Positions 1-8,633 of a DNA stretch of 64,000 nucleotides are shown one piece after another (within the stretch, counting starts at the first letter, position 1; every line of letters begins with the position of its first letter). The position numbers and the translations under genes were made by a program. Origin of the DNA: Longitalea arenae. GTDB taxonomy: Bacteria > Bacteroidota > Bacteroidia > Chitinophagales > Chitinophagaceae. The stretch is taken from the NCBI RefSeq assembly GCF_016924755.1, contig NZ_JAFFJX010000006.1:124001-188000 (forward strand). Reading direction: 5' to 3'. The notes below the pieces were generated by a model, which was not told the origin of the DNA, did not search any database, and saw only the letters and a list, made by a program, of their open reading frames with translations.

Positions 1-34
1 CAAAAATGCCTGTTTTCATAATGATGAATATATT

Positions 35-1543
35 ATGTTTGCAACGTACATAAAGGGCGCACCCATTACCCGTCAAAACTTGGCAAACTTAAAAAAAAAT
101 TTACTCTATAATTTTTTACTCTCCTGCAGCCAGGTGTTGCTGCCGCTTGTTTCGATCCCCTATATTTCGAGGGTACTGGACCCGGAAGGGATTGGGAAAA
201 TAAGTTTCATCGATTCATTAAGCTACTGCTTTGTTGCCATTGCCGAATTTGGTATTGTAGTATATGGTATCCGGGAGATCACCCGCGTAAAACACGATAA
301 AGAGAAATTAGAAAAGACGGTATCGGAGCTGCTGGCCCTGCATTGCATCACCTCGGGCATTACCCTTGTTTTGTATAGCATTACAGTTTTTATACTTTGG
401 CAGAAGATAGAGGATATCCGGCTGGTCTTTTTTTCGGTGGCCTTTTTACTCACCAATAGTTTTGCCTGCGAATGGTATTTCTGGGGACTGGAGAAATTCC
501 GCTATATCACCATCCGCTCTTTTCTCAGCCGCTTACTGGGGCTTATTGCCATGTTTGTGCTGGTAAAAGCGCCAGCGGATTATTATATTTATTATGGTAT
601 TATTACAACAGTGGCCATTGCAAACCTGCTTACCAACCTGTTGAATGTATTCAGGGAAATACCTTTGCGTTTTCAGGCCCTGCAATGGAAACGCCATGTA
701 AAACATGCTTTAACCACCTATTTTATCAGTCTGCTGTACAGTGTTATGGTTTGGCTCGATAATGTACTGTTGGGGATCATGACCACAGCGGCAGTGGTAG
801 GCATTTATTCAATGTCGATAAAAATGATACGGGTAAGCGTTAGCCTTTTTACCGATATGTTCCTGGTATTATATCCCCGCACCTCCACTTTATTACACGA
901 GGAAAAGGACAAAGAACTGGAGCAGACCATCCTACGATCGGTACAACTGGTGTTTATCATTACCATTCCCGCATCGGCAGGTTTATTCCTGCTGGCTGAA
1001 CCATTGGTAAACGCTATACTGGCCGGGCGTTTTATACGTGCATCGGTCAATGTTCAGCTACTGGCATTACTGCCCTTAATAAAGACCTACGGCTTTTTCC
1101 TCAATAAACAGATATTGGTGGCCCACGGTAAAGAAAAACTTCAATTGTACGGCCTGGTCATTGGCAGTATGGTATATCTGTTATTAATGGTTGGACTGTC
1201 GTATTACCTGCAGGACCGGGGCGCCTGTTTAGCGATGATCCTAGGCGAATCGATTGTACTCGCCATGGGTTACCGGTATGTAAAAAAATACTTTCCGGGT
1301 ATGCAGATATTCGATAAAGTTACTTTCTTACAATCTGTGCTGGCCTCCCTTTTATTTATCCCGGTAATATGGCTTTTGAAAATGTTCCTTCTATCACCTG
1401 TTTTGATCATTCTGTCGGCCCTGGCCACCTGTATACCGGTTTATTTTGTTACACAACTATGGCTGATGAAAAATAAACTGGTGCGCCATTTATATACAAG
1501 CGCCATCAGCGCACTGAAAAAAGCCACCGCAAATACCCAATAA
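35..1543 (+). CDS. Polysaccharide flippase (Wzx/RfbX-like, MOP superfamily)
   Basis: Predicted inner-membrane flippase that moves lipid-linked oligosaccharide or polysaccharide precursors across the membrane. About 12 to 14 hydrophobic segments span nearly the whole 502 residues, and the N-terminal region (KKNLLYNFLLS, then PYISRVLDPEGIGKISF) is the typical opening of the RfbX/Wzx group. Length is normal for the family. The ATG at 35 is the first in frame, but the frame is open to the left edge of the window, so the true start could lie upstream. A glycosyltransferase follows after 13 bp, which fits the end of an exopolysaccharide or O-antigen-like cluster. The substrate cannot be told from sequence. 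Confidence 0.88.
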   Translation: MFATYIKGAPITRQNLANLKKNLLYNFLLSCSQVLLPLVSIPYISRVLDPEGIGKISFIDSLSYCFVAIAEFGIVVYGIREITRVKHDKEKLEKTVSELLALHCITSGITLVLYSITVFILWQKIEDIRLVFFSVAFLLTNSFACEWYFWGLEKFRYITIRSFLSRLLGLIAMFVLVKAPADYYIYYGIITTVAIANLLTNLLNVFREIPLRFQALQWKRHVKHALTTYFISLLYSVMVWLDNVLLGIMTTAAVVGIYSMSIKMIRVSVSLFTDMFLVLYPRTSTLLHEEKDKELEQTILRSVQLVFIITIPASAGLFLLAEPLVNAILAGRFIRASVNVQLLALLPLIKTYGFFLNKQILVAHGKEKLQLYGLVIGSMVYLLLMVGLSYYLQDRGACLAMILGESIVLAMGYRYVKKYFPGMQIFDKVTFLQSVLASLLFIPVIWLLKMFLLSPVLIILSALATCIPVYFVTQLWLMKNKLVRHLYTSAISALKKATANTQ

Positions 1544-1556
1544 TCATTATCCGGAA

Positions 1557-2582
1557 ATGCCAGCCGCAAAAAGATATTTTATAAAAGAACATTTACACCG
1601 GGAAGTATTTCACGGCGGCATCGGTAATGTAGATGCAGAAAAAATAATGATAGCGCAGGGCTATGAGGCTATCGAGTTTCCCGGCACCTTTGATTTTTCA
1701 TTAAAGTCAAAATGGAAAAGGCTGCAGCAATTGATCAGGCTTTTTTTCAGCATTGGCGCCGGTGACCTGGTGGTTTTTCAATTTCCCTTATATGCAAAGA
1801 TCCATGAGCTCCTGATACGATTGCTGCGTTTTAAAGGGGTACACATCATTTGTATGATCCTCGATATTGATGGATGGCGTAATGGCAACGAAATGATCCT
1901 TGAAAAAGAGAAGAAAGCATTTCGCCGGTTCAGGTACTTTATTGTACACAATGAACGAATGCAAAAATGGTTACAGGCCATCGTACCAAACGCCACGATT
2001 GCCCAGTTGCCATTCTTCGATTTCCTGGCCACACCCGCTTACCGGCACCGGCCAAAAGACAACCGCATTATTATTGCGGGTGACCTGCAAAAAACCGCTT
2101 TTATTCAAAAGCTGGGACAGGTTCCGCAGCTGTCATTTTCCATCTACGGCGGCGGTTATGCAGCTAATAATGAGTTTCCGCCAAATGTGTTGTATAAAGG
2201 GGTGTTTCCGCCCTATGAACTCGTGCATCACCTCGAAGGTTCATTCGGACTGATCTGGTATGGTTCAGACATCGACAATTTCACTGGAAATTATAGCAGT
2301 TATCTTACGGCAATTACTCCACATAAACTTTCATTGTTCATCATGGCGGGCATACCCCTGATCGTACCGGCCACATCTGCCAGCGCCATACTGGTAAAAG
2401 AATACCGTATCGGCTGTACGATCGAGCGCCTGTCGGAGATAAGCGACCTGATCAAAAGTGTAAGTGATAGTGCGTATCAAAAGATGGTCGACAATACGCG
2501 GCCCTTAGCTGCACAAATTAGCGAGGGTTATTTTCTTAAAAAAGCGCTCACTGAACTCGAACGAAAAATTTATGAAAGTTAA
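1557..2582 (+). CDS. Glycosyltransferase, galactofuranosyltransferase-like
   Basis: Likely cytoplasmic sugar transferase of polysaccharide assembly. The 341-residue protein lacks membrane segments. Visible marks are a Rossmann-like N-terminal half (GDLVVFQFPLY, then HIICMILDIDGWR), a mid-protein linker, and a C-terminal donor-binding half with YKGVFPPYELVHHL, FGLIWYGSD and HKLSLFIMAGIPLIVP. This arrangement resembles the Gtf3/beta-1,6-galactofuranosyltransferase group with a GT-B fold. It starts 13 bp after the flippase and is probably co-transcribed with it. Its last 35 bp overlap the 3' end of the convergent membrane protein gene. Donor and acceptor sugars are unknown; the galactofuranose assignment is by resemblance only. 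Confidence 0.75.
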   Translation: MPAAKRYFIKEHLHREVFHGGIGNVDAEKIMIAQGYEAIEFPGTFDFSLKSKWKRLQQLIRLFFSIGAGDLVVFQFPLYAKIHELLIRLLRFKGVHIICMILDIDGWRNGNEMILEKEKKAFRRFRYFIVHNERMQKWLQAIVPNATIAQLPFFDFLATPAYRHRPKDNRIIIAGDLQKTAFIQKLGQVPQLSFSIYGGGYAANNEFPPNVLYKGVFPPYELVHHLEGSFGLIWYGSDIDNFTGNYSSYLTAITPHKLSLFIMAGIPLIVPATSASAILVKEYRIGCTIERLSEISDLIKSVSDSAYQKMVDNTRPLAAQISEGYFLKKALTELERKIYES

Positions 2583-3387
2583 CGAGTGTGCAATTGAGCA
2601 CCATCAATTCCACAAAATTCGCATCAGCAATTAACCAGAAACCAACGGGGAGTAAGATTGACAACAATAACAGGTAGCGATCATATTTATAGGTAAAAAA
2701 ACCAATTAAGAACAATCCTTCCATAACAATCCCGCTCAGGTAAGCCGCATTTATCCACCCCGGATGTTGTAAAGCCCATTGGTATAAGCCAGCCTTCCAG
2801 GAATTGGGTTCATAATATAATAAAGCAGCTGCATTCTTTTTCAGAATAAGCAAAGCCTGATCGGGATGTAACCAGGAGAACCGGAAGAATTTCCACAAAA
2901 AAGCATCGGCCCAGATAAATAGTAGAAAATAACGCAAGCCCCGCCAGAGAAAATTAAAGGTTTTGTAATTGGCGGCTGTAAAGGGAACGGCAATCATCAG
3001 CCACCCGATCTTGTGATTGGTATGATGGGCGCCGAATGTATTGAAGGTAATAAAATAAATGAAGTACAATATAATGAACGCCCAAATAAACACTCGTTTT
3101 CCGGGATACAAAAGCGGCAGGATGCAGAAGGTAAAAAGCGCCAGATCGAAAAGGCAGGCAACCCAAAAATGTGTGGTAATAAATTCAGGAATACCAAACC
3201 AGTGCATTACCCAATAGGTAAGATCTACATATGGATATTTTAAAACAGGTTGCTGCAGCTGATGTACCAGGTTGCCGGAAAAAAAAGACCAGATGAGCGA
3301 GGTTAATAACAACGCAAACACTACCCGGGCGATGCGGGTTTGCTGCCAGGGTGTATAAAAGTTAATATGGGTCACGGCCTTTCCCAT
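2548..3387 (-). CDS. Polytopic membrane protein, HTTM/DoxX-like, function unknown
   Basis: Integral membrane protein of 279 residues with about seven hydrophobic segments. The topology (short cytoplasmic start, aromatic-rich helices, a W-rich loop near residues 150-190) recalls HTTM (vitamin K-dependent gamma-carboxylase membrane domain) proteins of Bacteroidota, but I see no diagnostic motif and do not claim an activity. Its start overlaps the end of the upstream 186-residue gene by 16 bp, so the two are almost surely translated together. Its 3' end overlaps the convergent glycosyltransferase by 35 bp. Confidence 0.6.
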   Translation of the reverse strand: MGKAVTHINFYTPWQQTRIARVVFALLLTSLIWSFFSGNLVHQLQQPVLKYPYVDLTYWVMHWFGIPEFITTHFWVACLFDLALFTFCILPLLYPGKRVFIWAFIILYFIYFITFNTFGAHHTNHKIGWLMIAVPFTAANYKTFNFLWRGLRYFLLFIWADAFLWKFFRFSWLHPDQALLILKKNAAALLYYEPNSWKAGLYQWALQHPGWINAAYLSGIVMEGLFLIGFFTYKYDRYLLLLSILLPVGFWLIADANFVELMVLNCTLVNFHKFFVRVQ

Positions 3388-3932
3388 TTTTCGAAGGGGT
3401 AAACGGCGTCTGTCACCAATGCCTTATCCGTATAATGAGCTTTTACAACATCAATTTGAAGCGAACGAACGGGCTGACCGGTTACCTGTTGCAGGTACCG
3501 GGCATACCAGTTTAAAAAAGCCGCTTGTTGCGGTCCGGTATTGAACAACGATCTTTCGAGGAACCGGATCTGCGCATAGCGATGCTGCAATTTGCTTTGC
3601 AGGAAACTGATGGTAGGATCCTGGTTATTATTGTCTTTTATTCTTTTATAATAGGCGAGGGGAGTAGAGAGGTAAAACCGCGTATCGGTATTGGGATGAT
3701 CATAAATATTAACAACTGTAGAGTCGTTAATAGTGGTTCGCAGGATCTCATATTGTTGAACAGGCTTTTCCTTTTCAGAGTACATACCCCAAACAAAAAA
3801 AGGCGTCACTTCATCGCCCAATAAGTTGGCCATTAGGGTGAGGGCTGTGAAAACAGTTAAAATATAACACAATCTTTTGTTGTGATGCCATACCTGGTAG
3901 AGGAAAGTTCGATGTATCATGTAGTCCTTCAC
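3372..3932 (-). CDS. Hypothetical protein with one N-terminal membrane anchor
   Basis: A 186-residue protein with one hydrophobic helix near residues 20-40 (CYILTVFTALTLMANLL) followed by a soluble, probably periplasmic domain rich in charged and aromatic residues. I do not recognise the family. The gene overlaps the following polytopic membrane protein gene by 16 bp, and the pair probably forms one membrane complex; similar small anchored partners often sit beside HTTM-like proteins. An alternative start is the second methionine, 12 bp downstream. The acyl-CoA-binding protein gene lies 16 bp upstream on the same strand and may share the transcript. Confidence 0.6.
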   Translation of the reverse strand: MKDYMIHRTFLYQVWHHNKRLCYILTVFTALTLMANLLGDEVTPFFVWGMYSEKEKPVQQYEILRTTINDSTVVNIYDHPNTDTRFYLSTPLAYYKRIKDNNNQDPTISFLQSKLQHRYAQIRFLERSLFNTGPQQAAFLNWYARYLQQVTGQPVRSLQIDVVKAHYTDKALVTDAVYPFEKWERP

Positions 3933-3948
3933 ATAAGTGGTTAGCGGA

Positions 3949-4203
3949 TTATTTCAGTTTTGAAACCAGTTCCACATATTCCTGCATAGCAGATTCCTTT
4001 GTCTTTCCCTTTACCCCTTCCCATGCATTGAATTTGGCTTTGGCAACAAAATCGAAGGCATTGGCCGGCGGTTCTAAATTAATATCGCCTTCGGTAGCCT
4101 GCTTATACAAGGCGTATAATTGTAGCAGGATATCGTTTCCCGGTTTTTCGGTTAAGGTTTTACTACGGGCTACCGCCTGATCGAATTGTTCCTGGATATT
4201 CAT
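3949..4203 (-). CDS. Acyl-CoA-binding protein (ACBP)
   Basis: Small cytoplasmic four-helix protein of 84 residues that binds long-chain acyl-CoA esters. Family marks are present in order: an N-terminal helix ending in ARSKTL, the loop LLQLYALYKQATEGDI with the YxLYKQAT signature, KFNAWEGVKGKTKESAMQEYV with the conserved W-x(3)-G-K/S stretch, and a C-terminal YVELVSKLK. Length matches single-domain ACBPs. ACBP is widespread in eukaryotes and found in scattered bacteria including Bacteroidota. A possible -7 box, TATTTTCG, lies about 30 bp upstream of the start. Confidence 0.9.
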   Translation of the reverse strand: MNIQEQFDQAVARSKTLTEKPGNDILLQLYALYKQATEGDINLEPPANAFDFVAKAKFNAWEGVKGKTKESAMQEYVELVSKLK

Positions 4204-4363
4204 ATGATACTTATTTATTTTGCCTGCTGCGAAAATAGGCGTTTCCGGGCACTCCCGGCTGTAAAACAGCCGCCGTTTACCGGCCCATGTCGGCTGTAAC
4301 AGGACAGTTCATGAAAGCTCGCATTTATTTTGTAATAAATTTATCGCGAATATGTTATTCGGA

Positions 4364-4381
4364 AAATGATTTATATCATTT
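4364..4381. promoter_or_regulatory. Crp/Fnr-like palindrome upstream of the CBS gene
   Basis: Perfect inverted repeat AAATGAT-TTAT-ATCATTT. The core TGAT-N4-ATCA is that of Fnr/Dnr-type sites (TTGAT-N4-ATCAA). It is centred about 50 bp before the CBS-domain start, where an activator site would be expected. Assignment is by motif only; no regulator is encoded nearby. Confidence 0.4.
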
Positions 4382-4423
4382 GTTATATTAAATAATATAC
4401 GAACTTTAAAAGAAAAGTCATTC

Positions 4424-4882
4424 ATGAGAACGGTAGACGATCTTATTGCCAGTAAACCCCGTCCGGAAAATTTCATTCAGCCAGATGCATTGGTGATTGA
4501 TGCCCTGCGCCAGCTCGACCAGGTGAATTTAAGTTACCTGATCGTGATGGAGGGAAAGACGTACAAGGGTATTTTTTCCGAACGTGATTACAGTCGGAAT
4601 GTAGTTTTAAAAGGCCGCAGCAGCAGTTCGGCCCTTGTGAAGGAAGTAATGACCACCGATCTGCCGGTAGTATCGCCCCAGGACACGGTGGAACATTGCA
4701 TGACCCTGATGACCAGGAACAAAGCCCGTTACCTGGTAGCGCTGGATAGCGACCAGTTCATGGGTATTATCACTATTCACGATCTGCTTAGGTTGATCTT
4801 AGCCAATAAAGCGGAAGCCTTCGACGATGCGATCACGAAGAAGCTGATAGATATAAACGAAGGACCGGGACGCATTTACTAG
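4424..4882 (+). CDS. Tandem CBS-domain protein
   Basis: Cytoplasmic 152-residue protein consisting of two CBS motifs (roughly residues 10-65 and 75-135) and no other domain. The typical CBS ends are visible: YKGIFSERDYSRNVV in the first and FMGIITIHDLLRLIL in the second. CBS pairs bind adenosyl nucleotides and usually sense energy state; stand-alone pairs such as this act as regulators of unknown partners. The gene is monocistronic: it follows a 220-bp gap and is closed by a strong hairpin at 4912-4947. The Fnr-like palindrome upstream suggests oxygen- or redox-linked expression. Confidence 0.9.
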   Translation: MRTVDDLIASKPRPENFIQPDALVIDALRQLDQVNLSYLIVMEGKTYKGIFSERDYSRNVVLKGRSSSSALVKEVMTTDLPVVSPQDTVEHCMTLMTRNKARYLVALDSDQFMGIITIHDLLRLILANKAEAFDDAITKKLIDINEGPGRIY

Positions 4883-4911
4883 TTCATCATTCATTTGTTC
4901 AGGCTATTAAG

Positions 4912-4947
4912 TAACCGTGCCACGGTTTAAAAATCGTGGCACGGTTA
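4912..4947. terminator. Bidirectional hairpin terminator
   Basis: Perfect 13-bp stem (arms 4912-4924 and 4935-4947) with a 10-nt A/T-rich loop, placed between the convergent CBS and esterase genes. It lacks a long T tract, so termination strength is uncertain. Confidence 0.7.
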
Positions 4948-4953
4948 ATATAA

Positions 4954-6345
4954 CTACCAATTATCAGTTCTGAACGGATCCACCGGTAAGCCTTCCTTAC
5001 CAAATAAATTACCCATGGCGGTATTGGTGAAACCATAGCGCACAGCCACCGGCTCTTTCACCTGCTTGCTTGAAACAACCAATTGATCGTTCTCGATCTT
5101 CCCATCAGCCGGGTAAAACTGACGGTCGCTGCCCGCCACATACAGTTCGGTAACTGTTTTTCCTTTAACCATCAAACCGGCAGGCGCATTATCAAAGGAG
5201 ATATATGCTTTACCCTTCTTCACTTCCATATTTTTAAACACAGGGCTTTTATAAACGATGCCTTCTTTCTTGTATGTGTCATGCAAAGCCCAGTTGGCGA
5301 GGCGGGCGCCTACATCATGTTTATTGATTGGGTGAATATTATTGGTATCGGCTACCAGGTCCGTAATAACTACCATGCCTGTATGCGGGAAGGACATTGA
5401 CTTTGTTTGCTGTTCGCGTAATAAGGCCCCGATGAGCGGACTGTTATACTTGTAAGGAGCGATCTGCACATAATAAAAAGGGAACTCTTTATTCCATGCT
5501 TTGCGCCAGCTGTCGATCATGGTGGTGAATAATTTGCCGTAGGTAGCGGCCGTTTCTGTATTGCTTTCGCCCTGGTACCAGATAGAACCAGCAATGCCAT
5601 ACCTGGTAATGGGGGCAATCATGGCATTATAAGTATAACCGGGGGTAATGGGCCAACGCGCATCGTTCTTTTGTTTGGCCGCGGCAGCTTTCAGCTCGGC
5701 ATCATTGTTCACTTTTTCTTCGGGCGTCCACACTTCAGCGGGTGTACCTCCCCAGCTGGCATTGATCAAACCGATGGGAACGTTCAGCTGCTGGTTCAGT
5801 TTCTTGCCAAAGAAATAGCCAACAGCGCTGAAAAATTTCAGGGTATTGGAATCGCAGATCGTCCATTTGGCAGCGCAATCATCCTGTGGATATACTGCCG
5901 TGGTTTTGGGGATATGAAAGAAACGGATATTCTTATTATAACAGGTAGGTAATTCCGCAGCTATATCAGGCAGTTTATTATAATAGTTCCATTCCATATT
6001 CGACTGGCCCGAGCAAACCCATACTTCACCGATCATTACATTTTCGAGCACGATGGGCGCGGGTGTGTTGCTGCCCCAGATGGTGATGGTATACGGACCG
6101 CCGGCAGCAGGCGTTTGCACAGAAAACTGCCAGTTCGCATCACGGGTAGCCTTTAAGGTATCGGATCTATTATTCCAGGAAGTGGTGATGGCGATCTTTT
6201 CGCCGGGGCCGGCCCAGCCCCATAATTTTACGGATGATTGTTGCTGCAGCACCATATTACTGCTGATGACCGCGGGTAAACGGATGGCGGCATGGGAAGC
6301 AATTGCAAATGAACATAAGAAAAGGAACGAAGACCATTTTTTCAT
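4954..6345 (-). CDS. Sialate O-acetylesterase (SGNH family)
   Basis: Secreted carbohydrate esterase that removes O-acetyl groups, probably from sialic acids or acetylated plant or bacterial glycans. A signal peptide is visible (MKKWSSFLFLCSFAIASHA). A beta-sandwich region comes first, then the SGNH block: GQSNMEW supplies the catalytic serine, GYFFGKKL and INASWGGTPAE follow, and IWYQGESN is the usual third block. The C-terminal part holds NIHPINKHDVGARLA with the catalytic D-x-x-H-like region. At 463 residues it is a normal length for the family. It stands alone between a hairpin terminator and the osmC terminator. Confidence 0.9.
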   Translation of the reverse strand: MKKWSSFLFLCSFAIASHAAIRLPAVISSNMVLQQQSSVKLWGWAGPGEKIAITTSWNNRSDTLKATRDANWQFSVQTPAAGGPYTITIWGSNTPAPIVLENVMIGEVWVCSGQSNMEWNYYNKLPDIAAELPTCYNKNIRFFHIPKTTAVYPQDDCAAKWTICDSNTLKFFSAVGYFFGKKLNQQLNVPIGLINASWGGTPAEVWTPEEKVNNDAELKAAAAKQKNDARWPITPGYTYNAMIAPITRYGIAGSIWYQGESNTETAATYGKLFTTMIDSWRKAWNKEFPFYYVQIAPYKYNSPLIGALLREQQTKSMSFPHTGMVVITDLVADTNNIHPINKHDVGARLANWALHDTYKKEGIVYKSPVFKNMEVKKGKAYISFDNAPAGLMVKGKTVTELYVAGSDRQFYPADGKIENDQLVVSSKQVKEPVAVRYGFTNTAMGNLFGKEGLPVDPFRTDNW

Positions 6346-6471
6346 TGGTGATTTATTTATTTTTTCAAATTGGCCGGGCCCGTCGGGGCGACCGGTAAGA
6401 CGGGCTTCATATTAAATAGCAATATAATGACAAGAAGAAGCAATCCAAATTGAAAAGGTTGTTTGCATTAT

Positions 6472-6499
6472 AAAAAAAGCCGATGGATGTCCACCGGCT
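6472..6499 (-). terminator. Intrinsic terminator of the osmC gene
   Basis: On the minus strand an 8-bp GC-rich stem with one mismatch (arms 6479-6486 and 6491-6498, 4-nt loop) is followed by seven T residues. It lies 90 bp after the OsmC stop and before the esterase promoter region. Confidence 0.8.
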
Positions 6500-6586
6500 G
6501 AATCAATTGGCATAAGACAATAGGCAGGAAGCAATTAAAAAAATTTGGAATCCGCGATAATCGGCGGGTATTGCCTATTGCTATTG

Positions 6587-7012
6587 TCAATTGCCTATTG
6601 CTACAGGCTTCCAGTTGAAAGTCACGTTCACTTCAATATCGGGATGAATGCTGTACATAACGGGGCAGGTATTAGCCGCACGTTCGAGGATGGTCTTTTG
6701 TTTGTCATCAACCTGCAGGGTATCGGGGAAATGAAATGTTAAATTTATACCACCGATCCGGCGGGGATCAGCCTTCATGATCTTTTCTACATCGATCTTA
6801 ATGCCTTTGATATCGAGATCCATATCCCTTGCTTTGATGCCCATGATCGTAAGCATGCAGGTTCCCAGGGCAGTTGCCACCATATCGGTCGGGGAAAAAC
6901 GTTCGCCCATACCCTGGTTATCTGGCGGCGCATCGGTTTCAATAACGGATCCGGATTTTAAATGGGTACAAACCGTTCTCAGATTTCCTTCGTAAACTAC
7001 TGTTGAGGTCAT
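6587..7012 (-). CDS. OsmC family peroxidase
   Basis: Cytoplasmic thiol peroxidase of the OsmC/Ohr superfamily acting on organic hydroperoxides. Recognisable parts are ERFSPTDMVATALGTCMLTIMG, containing the first redox cysteine and the catalytic glutamate region, and ANTCPVMYSIHPDIEV, containing the second cysteine. I chose the ATG at 7012 (protein MTSTVVYEG..., 141 residues) rather than the ATG 39 bp upstream, because the extra 13 residues (KRKFKVKIYI) are not family-like and the shorter start matches the usual beta-strand opening. It is divergent from the gene at 7062 with a 49-bp gap. Confidence 0.9.
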   Translation of the reverse strand: MTSTVVYEGNLRTVCTHLKSGSVIETDAPPDNQGMGERFSPTDMVATALGTCMLTIMGIKARDMDLDIKGIKIDVEKIMKADPRRIGGINLTFHFPDTLQVDDKQKTILERAANTCPVMYSIHPDIEVNVTFNWKPVAIGN

Positions 7013-7061
7013 TATGTATATTTTTACCTTAAATTTACGTTTAATAATCAAATCATAGCCA

Positions 7062-7862
7062 GTGAAGAAATTTGTTTTGTTCCTTTTGGCTGGTACGCTT
7101 GCTACTCAATTATGGGCGCAAGATAATCCAACTCCCAAATCACCAACAGCAAGAAAAGACAGACAGGCCGCAAAACGTGAGAGAATCAACAACCTGCTGA
7201 AGCAGGAAGAAGAAGGAGAGATCATTTTCGCCAGGCAAAACGCTTTCGGAATAAAGTTGAATACCGATGGCTATGGACTTTCCTACGAAATAGGGCGGTT
7301 TAAGAGCGCACGTGTGGCTAATATTTTCCAGCTGGAAATAAATGAGAAAAAGCACAAGAAAGAAAAACGCACATCCCTGCTGAATGGCTTCAACTTCAAC
7401 AGCGTCATTTACGGGAAGCTGAATAATTTCTACCAGGTAAAACTGGGCGCCGGTCAACAACGTATTATTGGAGGAAAAGGCAATAAGAACGGGGTAGCGG
7501 TTATGGCCGTTTATACCGGGGGCGTTGCCGTGGGATTGCAAAAACCCTATTTTGTAGATGTGGTTGACCAGGCAAACCAGCGCTACCGGAAAACATACCC
7601 CGAAATCATCGACAGCAATTATTTCGAACAGGGCGCTTCCGGTTTTACGGTAGGGTGGGACAGGGTGCAACCCAAATATGGCGTACACGCCAAAGGAGCC
7701 CTTCGGTTTGACTATGGCCGGTTCAATGAAACCGTAGCTGCCATTGAAGTAGGTTTGAATGCCGAATATTATATTCAGAAAGTATCGCAAATGGCTTATA
7801 ATCCGGAGAAGAACTTTTTCTTCAATGCCTATATCTCCTTGTTACTGGGGCGGAGAAAGTGA
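7062..7862 (+). CDS. Putative outer-membrane beta-barrel protein
   Basis: Exported protein of 266 residues starting at a GTG codon. The signal peptide MKKFVLFLLAGTLATQLWA is followed by a charged, K/R-rich linker (about residues 25-55). After that come alternating hydrophobic/polar strands (GYGLSYEIGRF, FYQVKLGAGQQ, GVAVMAVYTGGVAVGLQ, IEVGLNAEYY, FFNAYISLLLGR) with an aromatic-rich end, as expected of a small barrel. I do not recognise a named family. It is the only gene before a strong terminator at 7921, so it is transcribed alone. Confidence 0.65.
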   Translation: MKKFVLFLLAGTLATQLWAQDNPTPKSPTARKDRQAAKRERINNLLKQEEEGEIIFARQNAFGIKLNTDGYGLSYEIGRFKSARVANIFQLEINEKKHKKEKRTSLLNGFNFNSVIYGKLNNFYQVKLGAGQQRIIGGKGNKNGVAVMAVYTGGVAVGLQKPYFVDVVDQANQRYRKTYPEIIDSNYFEQGASGFTVGWDRVQPKYGVHAKGALRFDYGRFNETVAAIEVGLNAEYYIQKVSQMAYNPEKNFFFNAYISLLLGRRK

Positions 7863-7920
7863 TGCCCCGCAGCCATATCCCCGGCCACAGGTCTAAAGGG
7901 GAAGAAAAAACATTCGAATG

Positions 7921-7952
7921 GAGGATCTTCTAAACAGAAGGTCCTCTTTTTT
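7921..7952 (+). terminator. Intrinsic terminator
   Basis: An 11-bp stem with one G-T pair (arms 7921-7931 and 7936-7946), a 4-nt loop AAAC and a run of six T. It closes the gene at 7062-7862. Confidence 0.85.
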
Positions 7953-8009
7953 ATATGGAAACTGAGAACATGAACCCGGAACCGCGGGCCCTGATCGATA
8001 AGCCTGTAT

Positions 8010-8440
8010 CCGGCACCCGGCAACCTGCAACTGGAAACCGACTGGTAACCGGTAACTGGCAACTGGTAACCGGTAACCGGCAACTGGAAACCGACTGGTA
8101 ACCGGCAACCGGCAACTGGCAACTGGCAAATGGCAACCAGCAACTGGCAACTGAAAACCGACTGGTAACTGGCAACCGGCACCCGGTAACCGGCAACTGG
8201 AAACCGACTGGTAACCGGCACCCGGTAACCGGCAACCGGTAACCGGGCAACCGGTAACCGGGCAACCGGTAACTGGAAACCGGTAACCGGTAACTGGGCA
8301 ACCGGCAACTGGAAACCGACTGGTAACCGCAACCGGAAACCGGTAACCGGGCGACCGGTAACCGGTAACTGGCAACCGGTAACCGGTAACTGGAAACCGA
8401 CTGGTAACCGGCAACTGGTAACCCGGCAACCGGCAACCGC
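8010..8440. repeat. Heptamer array, consensus CYGGYAA
   Basis: About 430 bp built from 7-bp units of the form CCGGTAA, CCGGCAA, CTGGCAA or CTGGTAA. A 17-bp marker, GGAAACCGACTGGTAAC, recurs at 8033, 8086, 8153 (one mismatch), 8199, 8311 and 8392. Spacings are 53, 67, 46, 112 and 81 bp. Four of the five equal 7n+11, and the 112-bp interval contains three single-G insertions that account for its offset. All three minus-strand frames stay open because 7 bp units give a 7-residue cycle, so long apparent proteins here are artefacts. The array fills the gap between a terminator and lipA. Confidence 0.95.
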
Positions 8441-8486
8441 CTTGCGCCTTCCCCCTGATTCCCAATAGATTTCCGCAGTTTTATGT

Positions 8487-8494
8487 TATTTTTG
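8487..8494 (+). promoter_or_regulatory. Candidate Bacteroidota -7 box (TATTTTTG) for lipA
   Basis: Matches TAnnTTTG exactly, just after the heptamer array and 140 bp before lipA. No clear TTG -33 element is found at the usual distance, so the assignment is weak. Confidence 0.3.
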
Positions 8495-8633
8495 TGAACG
8501 ATAAATAAAGGCCATTCCAGTAGTTGGCTATGTATCAAAGTGTTATAATCAGACTCAGCAACCTTTTGGGTTTTGGTGTGTTATTATACCTGGACCGTGA
8601 ACACCCTAAGGTTTAATCAGAATAAAAAGACTT

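Noticed and set aside
8010-8440. CRISPR array
   Set aside because: Units are 7 bp without spacers of constant length and no cas genes are near.
7829-8538. Three long minus-strand proteins rich in YRLPVTG
   Set aside because: They are translations of the 7-bp array in all three frames; a 7-bp unit yields a 7-residue cycle with no stops. No start or promoter supports them.
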